A stretch of DNA of 64,000 nucleotides from Mactra quadrangularis (taxonomy: Eukaryota > Mollusca > Bivalvia > Venerida > Mactridae), in the NCBI GenBank assembly GCA_025267735.1, contig CM046300.1:33923322-33987321 (forward strand). Direction: 5' to 3'. Under the pieces are notes generated by a model, which was not told the DNA's origin, did no database searches, and saw nothing but the letters and a program-made list of their open reading frames with translations. This document shows, one piece after another, positions 1-13,435 of the stretch. The number at the start of each line of letters is the position of its first letter. Position 1 is the first letter of the stretch. Both the position numbers and the translations under genes were made by a program.

Positions 1-3000
1 CCTGATATACCGGTACTGTCAATATTTTGGTTTGATTTTCAACAGCATTTAAAACATGTGAACTTAATAAATTATTGAGTCATACTTTATTCAATGACTT
101 TATATAAAAGAACTATTAAATGATTCTAAGTATTGCTTCCCAATTCTGATTTAAATTTAAATGAAGTTAACTCAGGATAATAATGACAGACCCAGGTGCA
201 TTATGGCTAAGCATACAGTGCTGGCCAGGCATCAAATCTGACAATCTGACCACAGGAGGCTTTAGTCTCTTCCATGAAAACTCTGTAATGGAATTGAATG
301 AAAGAAAATATAAATTATATTAGTGTATGTATATTAATCACTTTCCTAGAGAAGGATGGTATATTTTGTCACATATATCTATTATACCATTATAGACTGG
401 TTTTCCTCATTTTAACCAATTCATATCTATATCAAGTATAAATATATGCACATAAATTTATAAAAAATTTATAAAAAAACAAAATGGGAAATGCTTTTAG
501 ACTTTGTTGAACTTTATATTATGCCATAAACAAATAACAAAAAAAACAACCTAAGGGTTTCCGCCTTGAAATGGAAAATGGCAAAGTAATTGCTACTGGA
601 GTTTAAATCAGATTCTAGGATGCACAAACCTTACACTAGCACCCAAAAGGTTCAAGAACAAACAATATCAAATTGTCTTGGTTAAAAAAATGAATCAACC
701 ATGCAGTGTTTATACAGACCTGCCGCAGTCTGAACCATACAAATAAGCAATTAAGTAACATTAAATAAAGTTCAGGAAAATCATGAGTGCAAAACTTCAA
801 CATAGAACATCTGGGCTTAGAAAATTAGTAAATTTCCTTGAATTTAAAAGCCCAACAAAATTGACATATAAAAGCAGCTACATAGGGGTTCCAACTTATG
901 ACCTCCTGAGAGCAAGTTCATATTATTAAAGTGGCAAATCAGATCTTTAATTCAACCACTGAAACATTTCTTAGCTATTTTGGTGAACAAAGAGCTTTAT
1001 AACAAGAAATTAATGGAAACCACAGCAGGAATAAAAAAAAACCAAAATCATCTGCTTTAAGCTTTCAAACTGTTTTCCTGAGGCACCTGACTTTTCGTAA
1101 TGCATTAAAACAAGTTAAAAATATGAATTTAGCTTAATATACATAATCCTAAGAAAGAAAAGGGGGTCAGGGGGACCCTATTTTGATGACAGAATGGAAA
1201 TCAAGTACTGGCATTATTATCACCCATTTTTATCATATTTGTGTTATAATTGATTCATAAGGGCCGTATTATCACTTATCAACAAAAGATCAATTTTTTA
1301 GAAAAATAGTACAAGAAAATTATTGAAAAACTCCATTGTTGTGTTATGCAGAATAAAAAACATGTAAAAAGTGACACTTGGAGAGTGTTCATATTTTAAG
1401 TATGCCAGCTGCAAATAAGTAAATGGGTTTTTATGAATTTTCCTTTTTTGTAATATGCAACCAACTGAGTGCGTGAAAAAGCTCCCGACAGTATTTTATG
1501 CGAATGACAGTGACCTAAGCATCTGAAAGTCATCATGGCTAACAATCAAGTGTACATAAAATATAGCTGTGATTACCCCATGACAAGGAAGGGCAACAAC
1601 AGGTCTCATTCATTTCTACATGTCACAATAATTTCTGTTAACAATATGCACGCAGTCTTGAAATTTAGAGAAAAAATCCATCAAATACAATAGCCGCCAA
1701 TTTTTTCCCATGTAAATGAAGGGTATTATTATCAAATAGTAACAGTTAGTAAAGCAATATTGTTATAAAGATTTCAGGGCTCAGATTTCCACCCCCAGCA
1801 ATACATGAAACCATTTTGTTTTCTTAAACAGCTGAAAAAAGGCATAATATTTCTACTTTACAAAGAATTAAGATTTTCATTTTTTCTTTCATTTTTTTTT
1901 TGTCGGGGAAATAAAGAGGACAGTAAAGCTGCAGTCTGAAATTTGAGATTTGAGAATCCCAACATTTTCTTAGATAGAAATACAGAGTAAAAATACTTGA
2001 AATGAAAACTAAGAAATGTAACATGCATGTATATCAAAATAAAGTTAAAATATGCACATTGTACTTGAATTTTTTTTTCATTTTTTTTTCATAGTTACAA
2101 TTTTTTCAGAGAATGTTTGGGTCCATTTAGCTTTCCCAGTATTGCAACCAAAAATAGTGTTGATAGATCCAAATATAAAAAATATGAATTAAATTCATAT
2201 AGTTTTTTATTATTTGTTCGGGACGTCAGATTTCAGACCCTTTCCCACTTTAAAAATTTACCGAATCCAGAAGTAGTCCCTCAGTATATAAGTATAGAGC
2301 AACTCAAAATGATCGTCTGCTATGACAGGCGCAATAATTCCTGAAATACACTTGTTAATCGGTCTGTACTGAAGCCTATGTATAAAAGCTTATGAGTTAA
2401 TCGTCTCAGTAGAGATTTTTGCGTTGTATTATGTAATAGAATGGTATCAACTATTCAGTCACGACTGGTTGTTTGTGCCAGAATGGTTCTATAGGAAAAG
2501 TTTAAAGATCGTAGTTGATGACTTTGAATGATGTCTACATAGTGGACTTTATTTATTTTACATACAGATGCAGTAGAATAAATGTGCATAAATGATAACT
2601 TTAAAGTGGTAAATATTGCATTGTTCTTAGAATGACCCCTTGGCTTGTTGTGATTGTGCAAAAACAAATCAAAATTGTGTTTGCCTGACGGGTTAACCTG
2701 CTGTATTTATAGGTCGATTGTTTGAAGTGTTGTGAACTGGGACAATGCTGTTCTACCTATCAAACTAATATCACTGAACTGTTCTTTGTGTACAAATATT
2801 GTAACCAAACAAATTCAGTTCCTTCAGCGCTTTGATTAAAAAAGTTGTAAGAAAAGTTATTAATGCATGCTGTTTCCTAATAAAATAACAACAAGGCCTA
2901 TGAGATAGAATGTCACTAAATATCAGCTGAAATTAATTTCTGTGTTCCTTGATTCATGGAAGTGTGGTAAAAAATGTATAATAAGTGAAACTTGTAGCAA

Positions 3001-3060
3001 CCAATGAAAATGACTTTTATCATCATCACAAAGCCCTTAAATTTCCTGTTTAAAGTACTT
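1..3060. other. AT-rich DNA without recognisable gene
   Basis: No repeat family, exon or RNA gene could be supported apart from poly-T/poly-A runs. Short open frames at 1824-2024, 2117-2344 and 2455-2667 have no coding character. Confidence 0.6.
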
Positions 3061-3076
3061 TCTCATATTGTTACAG

Positions 3077-3153
3077 GAAAGTATAGGTGTCAAGATCTTT
3101 CAACAGTATCAGTGGGTCGTCATGGTGATCAACAGCTTCAGAATCCATTTTAA
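3077..3153 (+). CDS. Candidate terminal exon of an unidentified plus-strand gene
   Basis: Acceptor tttctcatattgttacag, then two bases and 24 codons (KYRCQDLSTVSVGRHGDQQL, QNPF) to TAA at 3151-3153, with aataaa signals downstream (for example near 3480). No family recognised and no matching upstream exon seen in the first 3 kb. Weak. Confidence 0.22.
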
Positions 3154-3503
3154 TTTCCATATAAACTTCCTTATTAATCATGCTATACAAAAACAGTATC
3201 AAATAATTTACAAATTGAGCGCTTATCGCAAAAATACTGTAGCTCTTTAATTGTCTGTATATAAGTTAGATTAATTTTGTGAGTTAAACCGTGGAAACCA
3301 AAAACTTTGTGTTTTTATTTTCTCAGATAAAAGCACTGGACCATCAGTCGTTCTCTAGTACATTATCAACTTACAATATTTGTCATACAATACAATGTAT
3401 TGTCATAATTTTATCATTTTACAACAGTTACTGTAAATATTCAGATAATGTATTGTAAATTGGATTATTTTTGTAATGTAATAAATTTTTGTGGTTCGTT
3501 TTG

Positions 3504-3630
3504 TTAAATTTTATTCAACTGTCCGCCCCATTGATTTAAATACTACTGTCACTACAGTACTTCTATTCTCATATTGATCAATTTAAATCAGAGGGATTAA
3601 TGTATGCCCCACTGACAGATAAAATTTTAA
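3504..3630. mobile_element. Family E MITE, short copy
   Basis: Left arm ttattcaactgtccgccccat and right arm ccactgacagataaaattt, with inner gatttaaatact / aatttaaatcag. About 125 bp, so internally shortened relative to the copy at 53355. Confidence 0.65.
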
Positions 3631-3744
3631 CCATACTAAAACATCTTTTAAACTGAAATCATGATAGGTTACAACATTATTTGTGATAAACAAAAGCAAT
3701 TTAATGTACCGAGCAGTACATTATGAATATATACAGGAATTATC

Positions 3745-3815
3745 AAATAAATTTTGAGTATTTAAATCAGTGGGGTTAAAGTATGCTCACTGACAATTGT
3801 ATAGAAATTTACTAT
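3745..3815. mobile_element. Family E MITE, fragment
   Basis: gagtatttaaatcagtgggg followed by atgctcactgacaattgta, the right arm of the same family. Confidence 0.55.
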
Positions 3816-3819
3816 ACCT

Positions 3820-5630
3820 ACAGTACAGTATACAGAGCTTACAATATTTTAAGAGGATACTTTGAGAGATAAGAATTATTATATCTTCTATTTTATTTTT
3901 TACACCCACTGAGTGGGACATATTGTCATAATGATTTCAGGTTTTCTAATCTACCTAGTCATTGCATACAAAGTATTGTTATATCCATATACTGACAGTG
4001 TGCAATCACTGCACAGAGGTATTTCAAGAGTGAAATTCTGATACAAGAAATCTGTGCATGATATGATAGGTCTGCACGAAACTAGTCTAACAACATGTGA
4101 ATAAAAAAGGGTGTACACCAGTTTTGCATTGATGTATCAACTGCTGCTCTACTTGAATGAACCCCCTTTGGTTTATTATCACTAGTCCGTACACCAAGTT
4201 TATTTAGTTCTAAAGTTTCCTGTACCTACAGTGCAAAAGCCATGGCACACATGTGTTACTTCCAATAATTGCAAGGAAAATAATCATGTTGAAAAAAGCA
4301 TACAAGTGTTTTGCAATAAAAATAGGAACTTAAGCAAATTGTCATAAATTGATGCTGTGAGATAATTGTTAGGCTGGTGTAAAACAAAGCCATTGCCTTT
4401 TTCAAACACTAGCCCTATTTATCATATAAGTAGTAAAAGGCCAATTCAATATCATCTAGCCTGACTCAAAGGTTATTCATATAGGCAACAGTTAGGCAAG
4501 GCTCATTCTTCTCTGAAAGTCTCTTAAAAGTAGGTAATGACTAAGAGTTTTTATAAAATTATTTCGTTATTGAAAGTTTTGTTACAAATCTAAATCATAC
4601 AAAATTAATAATGACATATTTAAATGAAGAAATTTCAATTATACTCATCAAACTTTCACTGAGAATGGCATTAGGCAAACTTTCACTCAAACTTGAAAAA
4701 TAAATTAGAACTGCAGAAAAGAGCTAAAGAATTAAAGGATTTAATACCTAAAACATTTCTATTAAATTATATATTTAAATAAAACAACTTGCAACAGTAC
4801 ATCCAGACGTTACCTAACCTATAACTTACAGCCATAGACCTGTTATCACTTTTTTTTTCTTAATAAACACCTAAGTCATAGTAATGGTGCAAAAGAGGTT
4901 ATATCAAACCCAAAGACAGTTAATTGATGACACCTACTGTGTCACATCAAAAGATCTTGAAAATTTGATTCATTGCTTGACTAGAGGACAGGTATGAAGG
5001 CATTAACACTTTTGGTCATTTAATTAGACACTTGGACTATAGATTGTCTATTGTTGTCAACTATCAACCTGTCACATTCCAGTCATGACTATTCAAATGT
5101 ATTCTATACAAATATACCTGTCTAGTAGGGGTGAAAATTATTCCAAAGTGGAGCCAAAGTTTATTGATTCTCCAAACACCCCTTTTCATCCTTTTCTGAC
5201 TAATTTCCAACTGATTTCTAAAGAGATTTTCTTCAATTTAGTGAAACCCCCACAGATTTATTGTTAGCACTTTCTCTTTTGCCTTTCAATAGAATATTAA
5301 CAAGTCTCAATAACCAGGGGGGCTTTTTTATATCGGCAAGTTATTGGCACTTCTATTTGCTTTCAATGGCAGAATTTTCACACATTCAACAGTCCCAGGG
5401 TTTTATGTAATTACATGATTATATAAGTAAGAACAGTTATCCACTTATTCCAAAAATATCAAAGGTTGATATTTCTATAACAGTAAAGGAGACTAATCGG
5501 ATTCCAAAATTGTGTAATTAAACAGCATTCAAAGGGTCCCATGCTGAGTCCATTAGAAATTCTATGGCTGCAAGTCAATGACTAAGACTAAAGACAGTTA
5601 GACCAATATAAATTTTAGAAATTCTGAATT
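3820..5630. other. AT-rich DNA without recognisable gene
   Basis: Nothing beyond simple AT-rich sequence could be assigned. Confidence 0.6.
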
Positions 5631-5631
5631 T

Positions 5632-6112
5632 AAGTTGCCATTCAGCCACTAAGGCATTCTTAGGTTCCAAGACAGGTGCCAAGTTATTCTTAAGTTGCAA
5701 GCTAGTGACTAAGGCATTCTAAATTTTCCAAGCTAGTGATCAAAGAATTCTAAGGTTGCCAGCCAATGACCAAGGCATTCTAAAGTTGCTAGCCAATGAC
5801 AAAGGTATCCTAAGGTTGTTATTTAATGACAAAGGTATTCTAAGGTTGCCAACCAATGACAAAGGTATCTTAAGGTTGCTATTCAATGACAAAGGTATTC
5901 TAAGGTTGCTGGCCAATGACAAAGGTATCCTTAGGTTGCCATTCAATGACAAAGGTATTCTAAGATTGCTGGCCAATGACAAAGGTATTCTAAGGTTGCC
6001 AGCAAATGACAAAGGTTGTCTAAGGTTGCCAGTCAATAAAAAATAAATCTAAGGTTGACAGTCAATGACAAAGGTATTCTAAGGTTGCCAGCCAATGACA
6101 AAGTATTCTTAA
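5632..6112. repeat. 30-bp minisatellite, about 16 copies
   Basis: Unit aatgacaaaggtattctaag plus gttgccagcc. As 30 is a multiple of three, both strands stay open for about 97 codons (5756-6046 plus, 5740-6036 minus) with 10-residue repeats. That is a by-product of the period, not evidence of a gene. Copies at the left end are more diverged. Confidence 0.9.
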
Positions 6113-6588
6113 ATTGGCTCTCAAGTAAAGATATGTTATTTTGGTATGGTTTCAGGGGGAAGAGCTGTAACCATGTGTTTTGACAAAATGTTTTACATAT
6201 CAGTATAAAAGTAGACGAAAAGCTGATTTCAGAAATTCATCTTAGTTACGATGAATGAGTTCTTTACAAAGTATATGCTTAATTTTCGCCTTAAGTCAAA
6301 CAAAAGTAATTAAACATAAAATGCCATTAAAAAGCAGATAAAAAACTTACAAAAAGTACCACAAAATATAAAATTTCTCTAATAAGCTTTTAGGCAACGG
6401 AAGTACGATCTTCTAACTTCAGAAATCACTGACATCAAAGTGACATTGACCTAATATGTATGTTGATTGAAACAAAATTGATCATTTTGTTTCTTAATAA
6501 ATAATTAAATGTTTTATGTTTTTACATTTTAAAAGATTGTGCTCAATGACATTGGTCCAGATTTGTAGCCTTTTTAGAAATCATATTG
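6113..6588. other. Unassigned stretch between minisatellite and SINE
   Basis: No feature seen. Confidence 0.6.
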
Positions 6589-6888
6589 TTTGTTGTTTTA
6601 AATGGGTTTAAAGCTGTAGCAACACATTGTATAGGTCATATTGAACCGTCCAGCTCACCTTCCCTAGCTTTCCTGGACACTTTTCTATAACCAGTACTCA
6701 CCTTACCCTTCCACAAGGCCCGAAACTTCTCCATATACCTTATAAATGGAGGAAAATTGACATAATTGTCAAATTTTCATGGAGGGATATAACCTACTCG
6801 GATGGGATTCGAAACCGTACCCCTACGGGACACTAGATTCCAAATCCCAACCACTACCAACAGTTACTGCCCTATTGACCCGGGTAAA
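6589..6888 (-). mobile_element. tRNA-derived SINE family A, older copy
   Basis: Complement of the family A head (gggattcgaaaccgtac) and body (cctagctttcctggacac, cttccacaaggcccgaaact). A candidate 10-bp duplication aatcatattg / aatcattttg flanks it with one mismatch. Confidence 0.82.
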
Positions 6889-6962
6889 AATCATTTTGAA
6901 ATACCAACAAAACTTGTGCTTTCTTTGTGAAATTTTAGGTCAAAAATGAGTTTTCATAGAGA

Positions 6963-7113
6963 ACCACTGATGCATGTGTGCATTAACTGGTTAACAGTCA
7001 AATCAATAGAGATTTTCCAGGAATGGTAAGTAGGTAAACTGACTGCCATGATAATTATGACCTATACAATGTTTCACCCCTGTGCGAAACCCAAACCAAA
7101 AAAATTGGGCGAG
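6963..7113 (+). mobile_element. SINE family B, 3' half
   Basis: Body only: taactggttaacagtcaaat, gattttccaggaatggtaag, tgacctatacaatg and aaacccaaaccaaaaaaat. It lies directly after the family A copy ending at 6888. Confidence 0.72.
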
Positions 7114-7356
7114 AAAGTGTCTAGGATATCTAATAAGGTGACTTGTCAGTGAAAAGTAACTGAAAATGAGAATAAATAATCCAAATAAATATTTCTAGAG
7201 AAAGATACTGTACATCAGACTTGTTTCCTTGAGAGCCAGAAACTTTAGGCTAACTGCTCAGTACTTGGGGAACCAGGAAGCAGACTGAAGTGTAAATTAA
7301 GTTGTAAGAACTTGTTTTACAATACTGTCCTAATAAGGATGAAATCAGTAAAACAA

Positions 7357-7672
7357 GCTGCCCCGCTAGCCCTGTTAGTAATACACAAGTCACCTGATGG
7401 AGGGGTTGTAGGTTTGATACTTGAGCATGGCATACTTTTGTGAACCTTTGTCACGAAATAATTACAGCTGTTCTCCCTTCTACCACTGATTTTAAATCAT
7501 GTAGGAGAGTTGTCGGTTGACTGACAGAAGTAGGCGCCAAGTAACTGGTTAACAGCTAAATCCAGAGATTTGGCCTTTCCAGGAACAGTGAGTAAGTTGA
7601 CTGACCATCCTAAATGACCTATACAATGTGTTGCTTATAATGTCTTTAAATCCAACCAAAAAAAGAATGTAG
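7357..7672 (+). mobile_element. tRNA-derived SINE family B
   Basis: Head gctgccccgctagccctgtt, degraded B-box taggtttgatacttg, body ctcccttctaccactgattt and cctatacaatgtgttgct, then ccaaccaaaaaaag. Full length and diverged. Confidence 0.8.
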
Positions 7673-7737
7673 AGTCTAAGAAATCTGGTCATGTGAAAGA
7701 CTGTTACAATCAGGTGCAACTGAAAACTGACAAGAAA

Positions 7738-8000
7738 TTTAATGTGGAAACCATTAAACCATTAAAGCTGGATTTTCATCAAGATCTGACTATAAATGAC
7801 AGAGATATCCAACCTATTAAAACTTAGAGTTGTGGTACCTTTTTAATTCTGTTCATCACATGGTATGTTTAATTGTATAAAGTTTCATAAAGATCTGACA
7901 ATAAATGGCAGAAATATGGTAAAGAAGAAACTTTAACACAATTGATAACGACACCGGACCCCTGCTGGACCCCCTGCCCAATCAGTTACCTCCAGAAGGC
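7738..8000 (+). repeat. Dispersed repeat family F
   Basis: Shared by three loci (here, 14707-14930, 15370-15668): aatgtggaaaccaYatt near the start, then tataaagtttcataaagatc, caataaatggcagaaatatg and aactttaacRcaattg. Always + orientation. Class unknown; it could be the 3' part of a retroelement. Confidence 0.65.
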
Positions 8001-8966
8001 TAAATTGTTCATCATTCCAATGAATTTTCATTGTCCAAGAGTGAGAAAATAGAAATTTGAACTCACAGTTCAGAACAATATGCCATTTAGTACAATAGTA
8101 TTTACTAGCTATGTGGGTGGTCTAAATAAACAATAATCTTTAATGCATAATAGTACACCATTTCAAAAAGCAATGTAAAAATATCAGTGCAGCTTGGAGT
8201 ATTCTTTCTACAATCAGGGAATAGTGACAGTGCAGCTGTATTTTTTTGTTAGGCTTCACTTTGAAAGGCTATCAAAACCAAAAAAAAAATGAAGATGAAA
8301 AATGAAGAAAGTTTTTGTTTTTTCAACTGCACCAAAAATTGATTGTTCTTTATTTTTATGAACTTGTGTTTTAACCAGAACCTATACTTTTTTAAAGCTT
8401 AATACTTTATTAAAGGAATCACTTTAAACCAATTCAGTGAGTGTAAATAAACCTGATCAAACTTGACCCTTCACAAGGAGCCAATAAAGTTATCTTAAAC
8501 TTGCTTGACCATTCACAGATTTTAAACTTAAATATCAACTTTTCTAAAACTATAAATTGCATAGAAACATTTTGGAAGCAGTAAGTAGTGTTCTGATAAT
8601 AACACTTGTGTAAATTAATATTCAATTGTAAAGTGTTGTTGTGTCATGTATAAAAACCTATCAAAATAGCTATGGTACAGATATTTTTTGGTGTTTTTTT
8701 TTATTTTATTTATATTTAACATGTCTCACATTTTCATAACAATAACAAATTCTATGGTTAATGATTACATAAGTGTCCAGAGCAAAATTGCATTACATGT
8801 CCCTATTTCCTGTCAAAATTTCATTTTTTTACTGATGTTGTTTTCTTCACTATTCCATTTCAACATCATCAATTTCATAATCATTGAACTATGAACATAA
8901 AATCATTTTGTTATTTGTCTGTAAAAGATCTGGCTCTATTATAAATTTTAATACTTTACCCAAACA
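8000..8966. other. Unassigned AT-rich stretch
   Basis: Short frames at 8434-8625 and 8688-8894 are composition artefacts. No feature seen. Confidence 0.6.
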
Positions 8967-9206
8967 GTGGTGCTTTTCACAAAAATTCTTACGAAAAAAT
9001 CTTCGTAAATCAAAAGCAAGAAACATTAATAATACACTCATTTTTTGGCTTACCAATTCCAAGTATTATGAAATTATGTAGAATATTGTAAATTTTTGAA
9101 TATCATATCATAGTTGTACTCATTATCAATTTGACTCTGAACTGCAAATTATATGAAATTGACTTACGAAGATCTTTTTTGTAAGAATTTTTGTGAAAAG
9201 CACCAC
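8967..9206. mobile_element. Foldback MITE, 240 bp
   Basis: About 48-bp terminal inverted repeats: gtggtgcttttcacaaaaat at the left and attttgtgaaaagcaccac-type sequence at the right, extending inward through ttcgtaa/ttacgaa. The short open frame inside is not credible as a gene. Confidence 0.82.
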
Positions 9207-9333
9207 AGATTTGTATTTTTTGCTAAATTATCTGCCAGGGCCTGTAATTGTAGAACATTAATTCTTAATATTTGGAGACAAACTGACCTATACAGTGTCT
9301 AAAGTTGAAACTTTTTAAATTTTAACTTAAACA

Positions 9334-9501
9334 ACAGTAAAATTCCACTATTATGACCATCAAAATCAATAGTCTTAATAGTAGAATGGTCTTAACATAG
9401 GCACCAATTTCTTCACAAAATAAGCATTTAGGACTTAAAAATTGTCAAAAATCACATGATTTTACGATGACAAAGGTGTTTTTATGGTGGAAATTTACTG
9501 T
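9334..9501. mobile_element. MITE family D
   Basis: Begins acagtaaaattccactatta and ends tggtggaaatttactgt, about 17-20 bp inverted ends. Interior gaccatcaaaatcaatagtc, gtagaatggtcttaacatag. Relatives at 25265-25390 and 40412-40557. Confidence 0.75.
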
Positions 9502-10560
9502 ACATGTAAACAACAGGAACTACTAAACAAATAATACAAAAAAGAAACAATATTTACTTACATCAACGAAAGTCATTTTTTCAGTAGAAATAAATAATAC
9601 AGTCTGTAAGAAGTTGTAATAGTTGGCTAAATTCCACACAATCAAAATTGAAAACTAAATTGAACTTTTTAAAACAATGATGGAAGCAGCAAGCTGGTAT
9701 CATCTATATAAGGATAAAATAAGATAACAGGGTCCAAGGATTGATATATTTCAGATAGGTATCTCTCTTGTAACCTACACACTATCACCACCAGGGGTGG
9801 ACTATAAAAAATTCTGATGTAGAGGTTATAAGAAGGAAGGGTACGAAATATGTCAACTTCTGGGAATGGGGGGGGGGGTATGCCAAAAATTTGTTTTAAT
9901 AATTTTATATCCTATTCAGATGATTTTAAGTATTTGGAAGTTCTATGGGGGTGGGTGGGGGTTACAGACCATTTTACCACCCTGTATCACCCACTGGACA
10001 TTATTTTATTGTTCAATCTACAAACAGAATCTGATGTAAACATTTCTATTCATTATGAACAAGTTAACACAAGTCATAAACAAATCGGTCAATCTATCAC
10101 AGATATCTATGATTTTCAAAAAATGACAAAATTATATATTTCCCTTAAAATCATAAAATAAAAAATAATCTAATCAGTGGTGCCCCTTTCATAACAAAAA
10201 AATAGAAATCTAAAGTATTAAGGCCACAAGTTGATCATATGTATTATGGATTTGCTTGCACCTTAATTTTGACAGTTTTTACAAAAAAATATTTTTATTC
10301 CCTTGCTCCCTCATAAAGATATGGTCAAACCCCCATATAAAGCAATTGAATTAAGATTTTGTTTTCTTCGCTCACTTGCCCCATTTTCTTCTAGAAAAAT
10401 CCATTGAGCACATGATCAACTTTTGTGGCCCAATCTCTCTCTTTGTTTTTTGGCTGTGTTGTAGGTCTATGTTGTATGACTGTTGTTTTTCTGATGTGTT
10501 TGCATAAACTGTTTTTTACGACACTCAAAATAAAGCTTCAGAAAATGAAGGCCTAAAAAC
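9502..10560. other. Unassigned stretch with G-run
   Basis: A ten-G run at about 9868 and a ggggtgggtggggg block at about 9948 are the only notable points. The 103-codon frame 9850-10161 crosses them and is not credible. Confidence 0.6.
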
Positions 10561-10795
10561 TTTGATGATGATGATGGCACTCATACTGGCAAAAAATGGT
10601 TACCTTTATCAAGATGATGATAATGATGATGGCAGACAAACTTATATGAATGATGATGATGACAGCACTCCAACTTGCAGAAAATGATTGCATTTATCAT
10701 AATGATGATAATGATGATGGCAGTCAAACTTATATAAATGATGATGATGACAGCAGTCCTACTTGCAGAAAATGGTGGACTTTATCAAAATGATG
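10561..10795 (+). repeat. About 95-bp tandem repeat with gatgat core, 2.5 copies
   Basis: aatgatgatgatgacagcac, tacttgcagaaaatgg and tttatcaaaatgatgat recur in the same order. Each unit contains a (gat)n stretch. Confidence 0.75.
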
Positions 10796-11015
10796 ACCAC
10801 AAAAAGATAATAACAATTCAAGTTTTCATATCTTTTGACCAGCCTATAGGTATTGTACATTAAAGAATTTTATCATGTTGATACCTCAGTTAAAGATATA
10901 GATTAAACATGTTTATATTATATAGTTCAAGCATCTATATGGTTATAATATATGTCAAGTTTGTATAGTACTCAATACTTTGTCAGGCTGAAATCAATAA
11001 AATACATATTGCAGG

Positions 11016-11082
11016 CTTAGCGCAAAATGATCACAACTCGCTCTTTTTTTACTTGAGTTACTACTGTTTTGCGCTAAACTCA
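11016..11082. mobile_element. Tiny foldback, about 66 bp, family G
   Basis: Arms gcttagcgcaaaatgatcac and its near complement tactgttttgcgctaaac enclose a T-rich loop. The same foldback occurs at 43706-43775. It can form a hairpin over almost its whole length. Confidence 0.7.
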
Positions 11083-11137
11083 CGATATTCATACAGGTAC
11101 TTAGAGGAAAAACTGACAGCAAGCTTGAACCATAAAG

Positions 11138-11310
11138 CTGCCCAGCTAGCTCAGTTTGTAGCGCACAAGTCTACTGATTAGGGGACTTTGGTTTGATTCC
11201 CAAGTGGGGCATATCTATGTGGAGGTTGGCCATGAATTAACTTGTATGACCATTCTCCCTCAAACCACTTGCAGTTGTCAGTCAGTCACTGACTAAGGAA
11301 TGGGCATTTA
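11138..11310 (+). mobile_element. SINE family B, 5' half
   Basis: gctgcccagctagctcagtt, then cacaagtctactgattaggg, ggtttgattccc and ggggcatatctatgtggagg, ending in tcagtcactgac. The 3' half is missing. Confidence 0.75.
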
Positions 11311-13435
11311 GTCAATCTTAAACTTAGAAAGCAAAATGGTAAGACATGTATATTGTGTTGCTAATGCATGTTATATTTCAATAACTCTAAGGTTTTAAGA
11401 CATTTTCATGCCTGCTGTAAAAGGAAATGAATATATCTTCATTTAGTGGCTTTAAAATTCACTCTGCAAATATACAGATAGCCTATATCATCTATAAATG
11501 GAGGAAAACAATGATTCAACTTGTTAAGACATCTATAACCTCATCTATCAAAGAATGAAACAATTGATGGTTTAAACAAGGGTCAGATACAAGTGTGACA
11601 GACAGAAAGAATCTTTTACCTACATTGTTCAAACTTGTAGGAGAACTATACAAAGATAAAATATTTGTTCAAAGTTAGTATCAAGCTGTGGAATGCAAAC
11701 ACAATCTCGGATAGTTTAAAGGGTAAAAACAGAGTGATACGAAGATACTTCAGATAGATTATGGCCCGACCTTTCCTTCTTAGGAATGCCTAATTTAGGA
11801 ACCTTATCTTATGAGTCAAATAAATGCCTTGTTGGATGAATTCTAGCTATACTGAATCATGTAGCGTTCTTTCTGTTGTATACTTAGGACTGTTTTAGAC
11901 CGAGCCCCTCTCCATAGTGATGGAAGCTTTGAGCTTGCCTGGATTTAAAGGAATATTTCGTCACAAACATGATAAGAAATTTAAATTTTGTTAAATCTCC
12001 AGTGTAGAGCCTATGAGAAATACAGGAATTTTTTAACCACTAGTTTATACAATGGGTCCCAAATTGACCCTTGAACCCTCTTTTTATCTCACCAGCAATT
12101 CTCTTATCCAGTTATTTTAGGAATAAATAAGAAATAAGGATAATTCACATGAAGATTATCTCAAACAAAAGACAGAGATTTAAATATGCCATGGGTCCAT
12201 AAAAACAAGATGTACTTTTAGTAGATTTAATACTCAAACAATAGACAGAGACAAGTTTTAAAAAAGTATGGTGTACTTTTATTGCCATTTATAAATTTTG
12301 ATATATTTTTTTTCAAAATAAAAATTACTTTGAATCCAGAAAAGTGCATGTTTATTTCCCATATGCAATAATGTTAAAATATGCAAAGGCAAGGAAATTT
12401 AATTCATGTATTTCAGGTTGGATTAAACTGCTTGGCCAAACTGTCCCGGGACAAAATATCAATATATTACACACTTCAGGTATCACATTGTGGCTTACTG
12501 ATTCTTATAGATGCCAATGATACTTAGATTGCATTCTTTTTCTCAGGTCAAATTTACCCCAGCTCTGACTATACATTATTATTAGAAACTGACTTTTGTT
12601 AAAAAAACAATGTTTGATTAAATCCAGGGTTGCCTGCAAGACTGTAGTAAGTGAATTGGGTAAAACTGTGTGTAACTACAGTCTTGCGGGCAACTCTCGA
12701 AATCAGATAAGATTCCTTGAACCTAAAGATACAATATAAAATTGTCCACAATATTTATCTTGTCCTCCAATGATAATATACCCTGGTATTTGTCACCAAG
12801 CCAATTAATGTAAGTACATCTCTAATCAAAACCCTAGATAATGTCTTTAAACAGTAGCAGCATCACATGCTTTACATGGGTGGAGCTTATATAAAGTGGG
12901 AGGGTTTAGTTGAGAATGCCCCTCCTTCTTCAAAGATTCTACAACATATATTGTAAAAAATTTAAAATTTCAGATAAAGTATTCACAAAATGTATTGTAA
13001 TGTCTGTCCCCTTTCAAAACCACCTTGGCATCAACAGCTCCTCCCCCCCCTCCTTCAACAGTCACTCCTTATATACAAAGTCTGAATCCGTCACTGCTCA
13101 CGTAGCCAAGTTCACATGATTGATAAAACTGCCATCAAATAAACAAAGCCATGTTTGAGCCTATCACAATATCAGACAGTAGAGGTCATAGGTCAGATCT
13201 TATCAGGTCCAAGTACTACCTGTTACATGTGGCTTACATAGCTAGGGTCTTGGAGTTTGGACTGGCTGTGTTATCTCTGCCTGGTGAGATTTAGAACAAA
13301 AGTAAAGACAAGCTGGATCAAAGATTGGATATAACCCTGATGAGAGGTAACTAAGTCTGTATTAGGAGGCAACTAAACTTTACCAATGATAAGATAAGTG
13401 GTACAGTTTAATAATAACAATAATAATAATTAATA
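11311..13435. other. Unassigned stretch apart from the 66-bp foldback
   Basis: Contains the foldback at 12629-12694. No exon recognised. The 69-codon frame at 12910-13119 has no support. Confidence 0.55.
12629..12694. mobile_element. Tiny foldback, 66 bp
   Basis: gttgcctgcaagactgtagt against actacagtcttgcgggcaac: 20-base arms with one mismatched pair and a 26-base loop. Different sequence from family G but the same size. Confidence 0.7.

Noticed and set aside
2110..2190. Plus-strand stretch after a tttttcag acceptor coding VWVHLAFPVLQPKIVLID
   Set aside because: Poly-T plus AG occurs by chance in such DNA. The frame is short and no family or neighbouring exon supports it.
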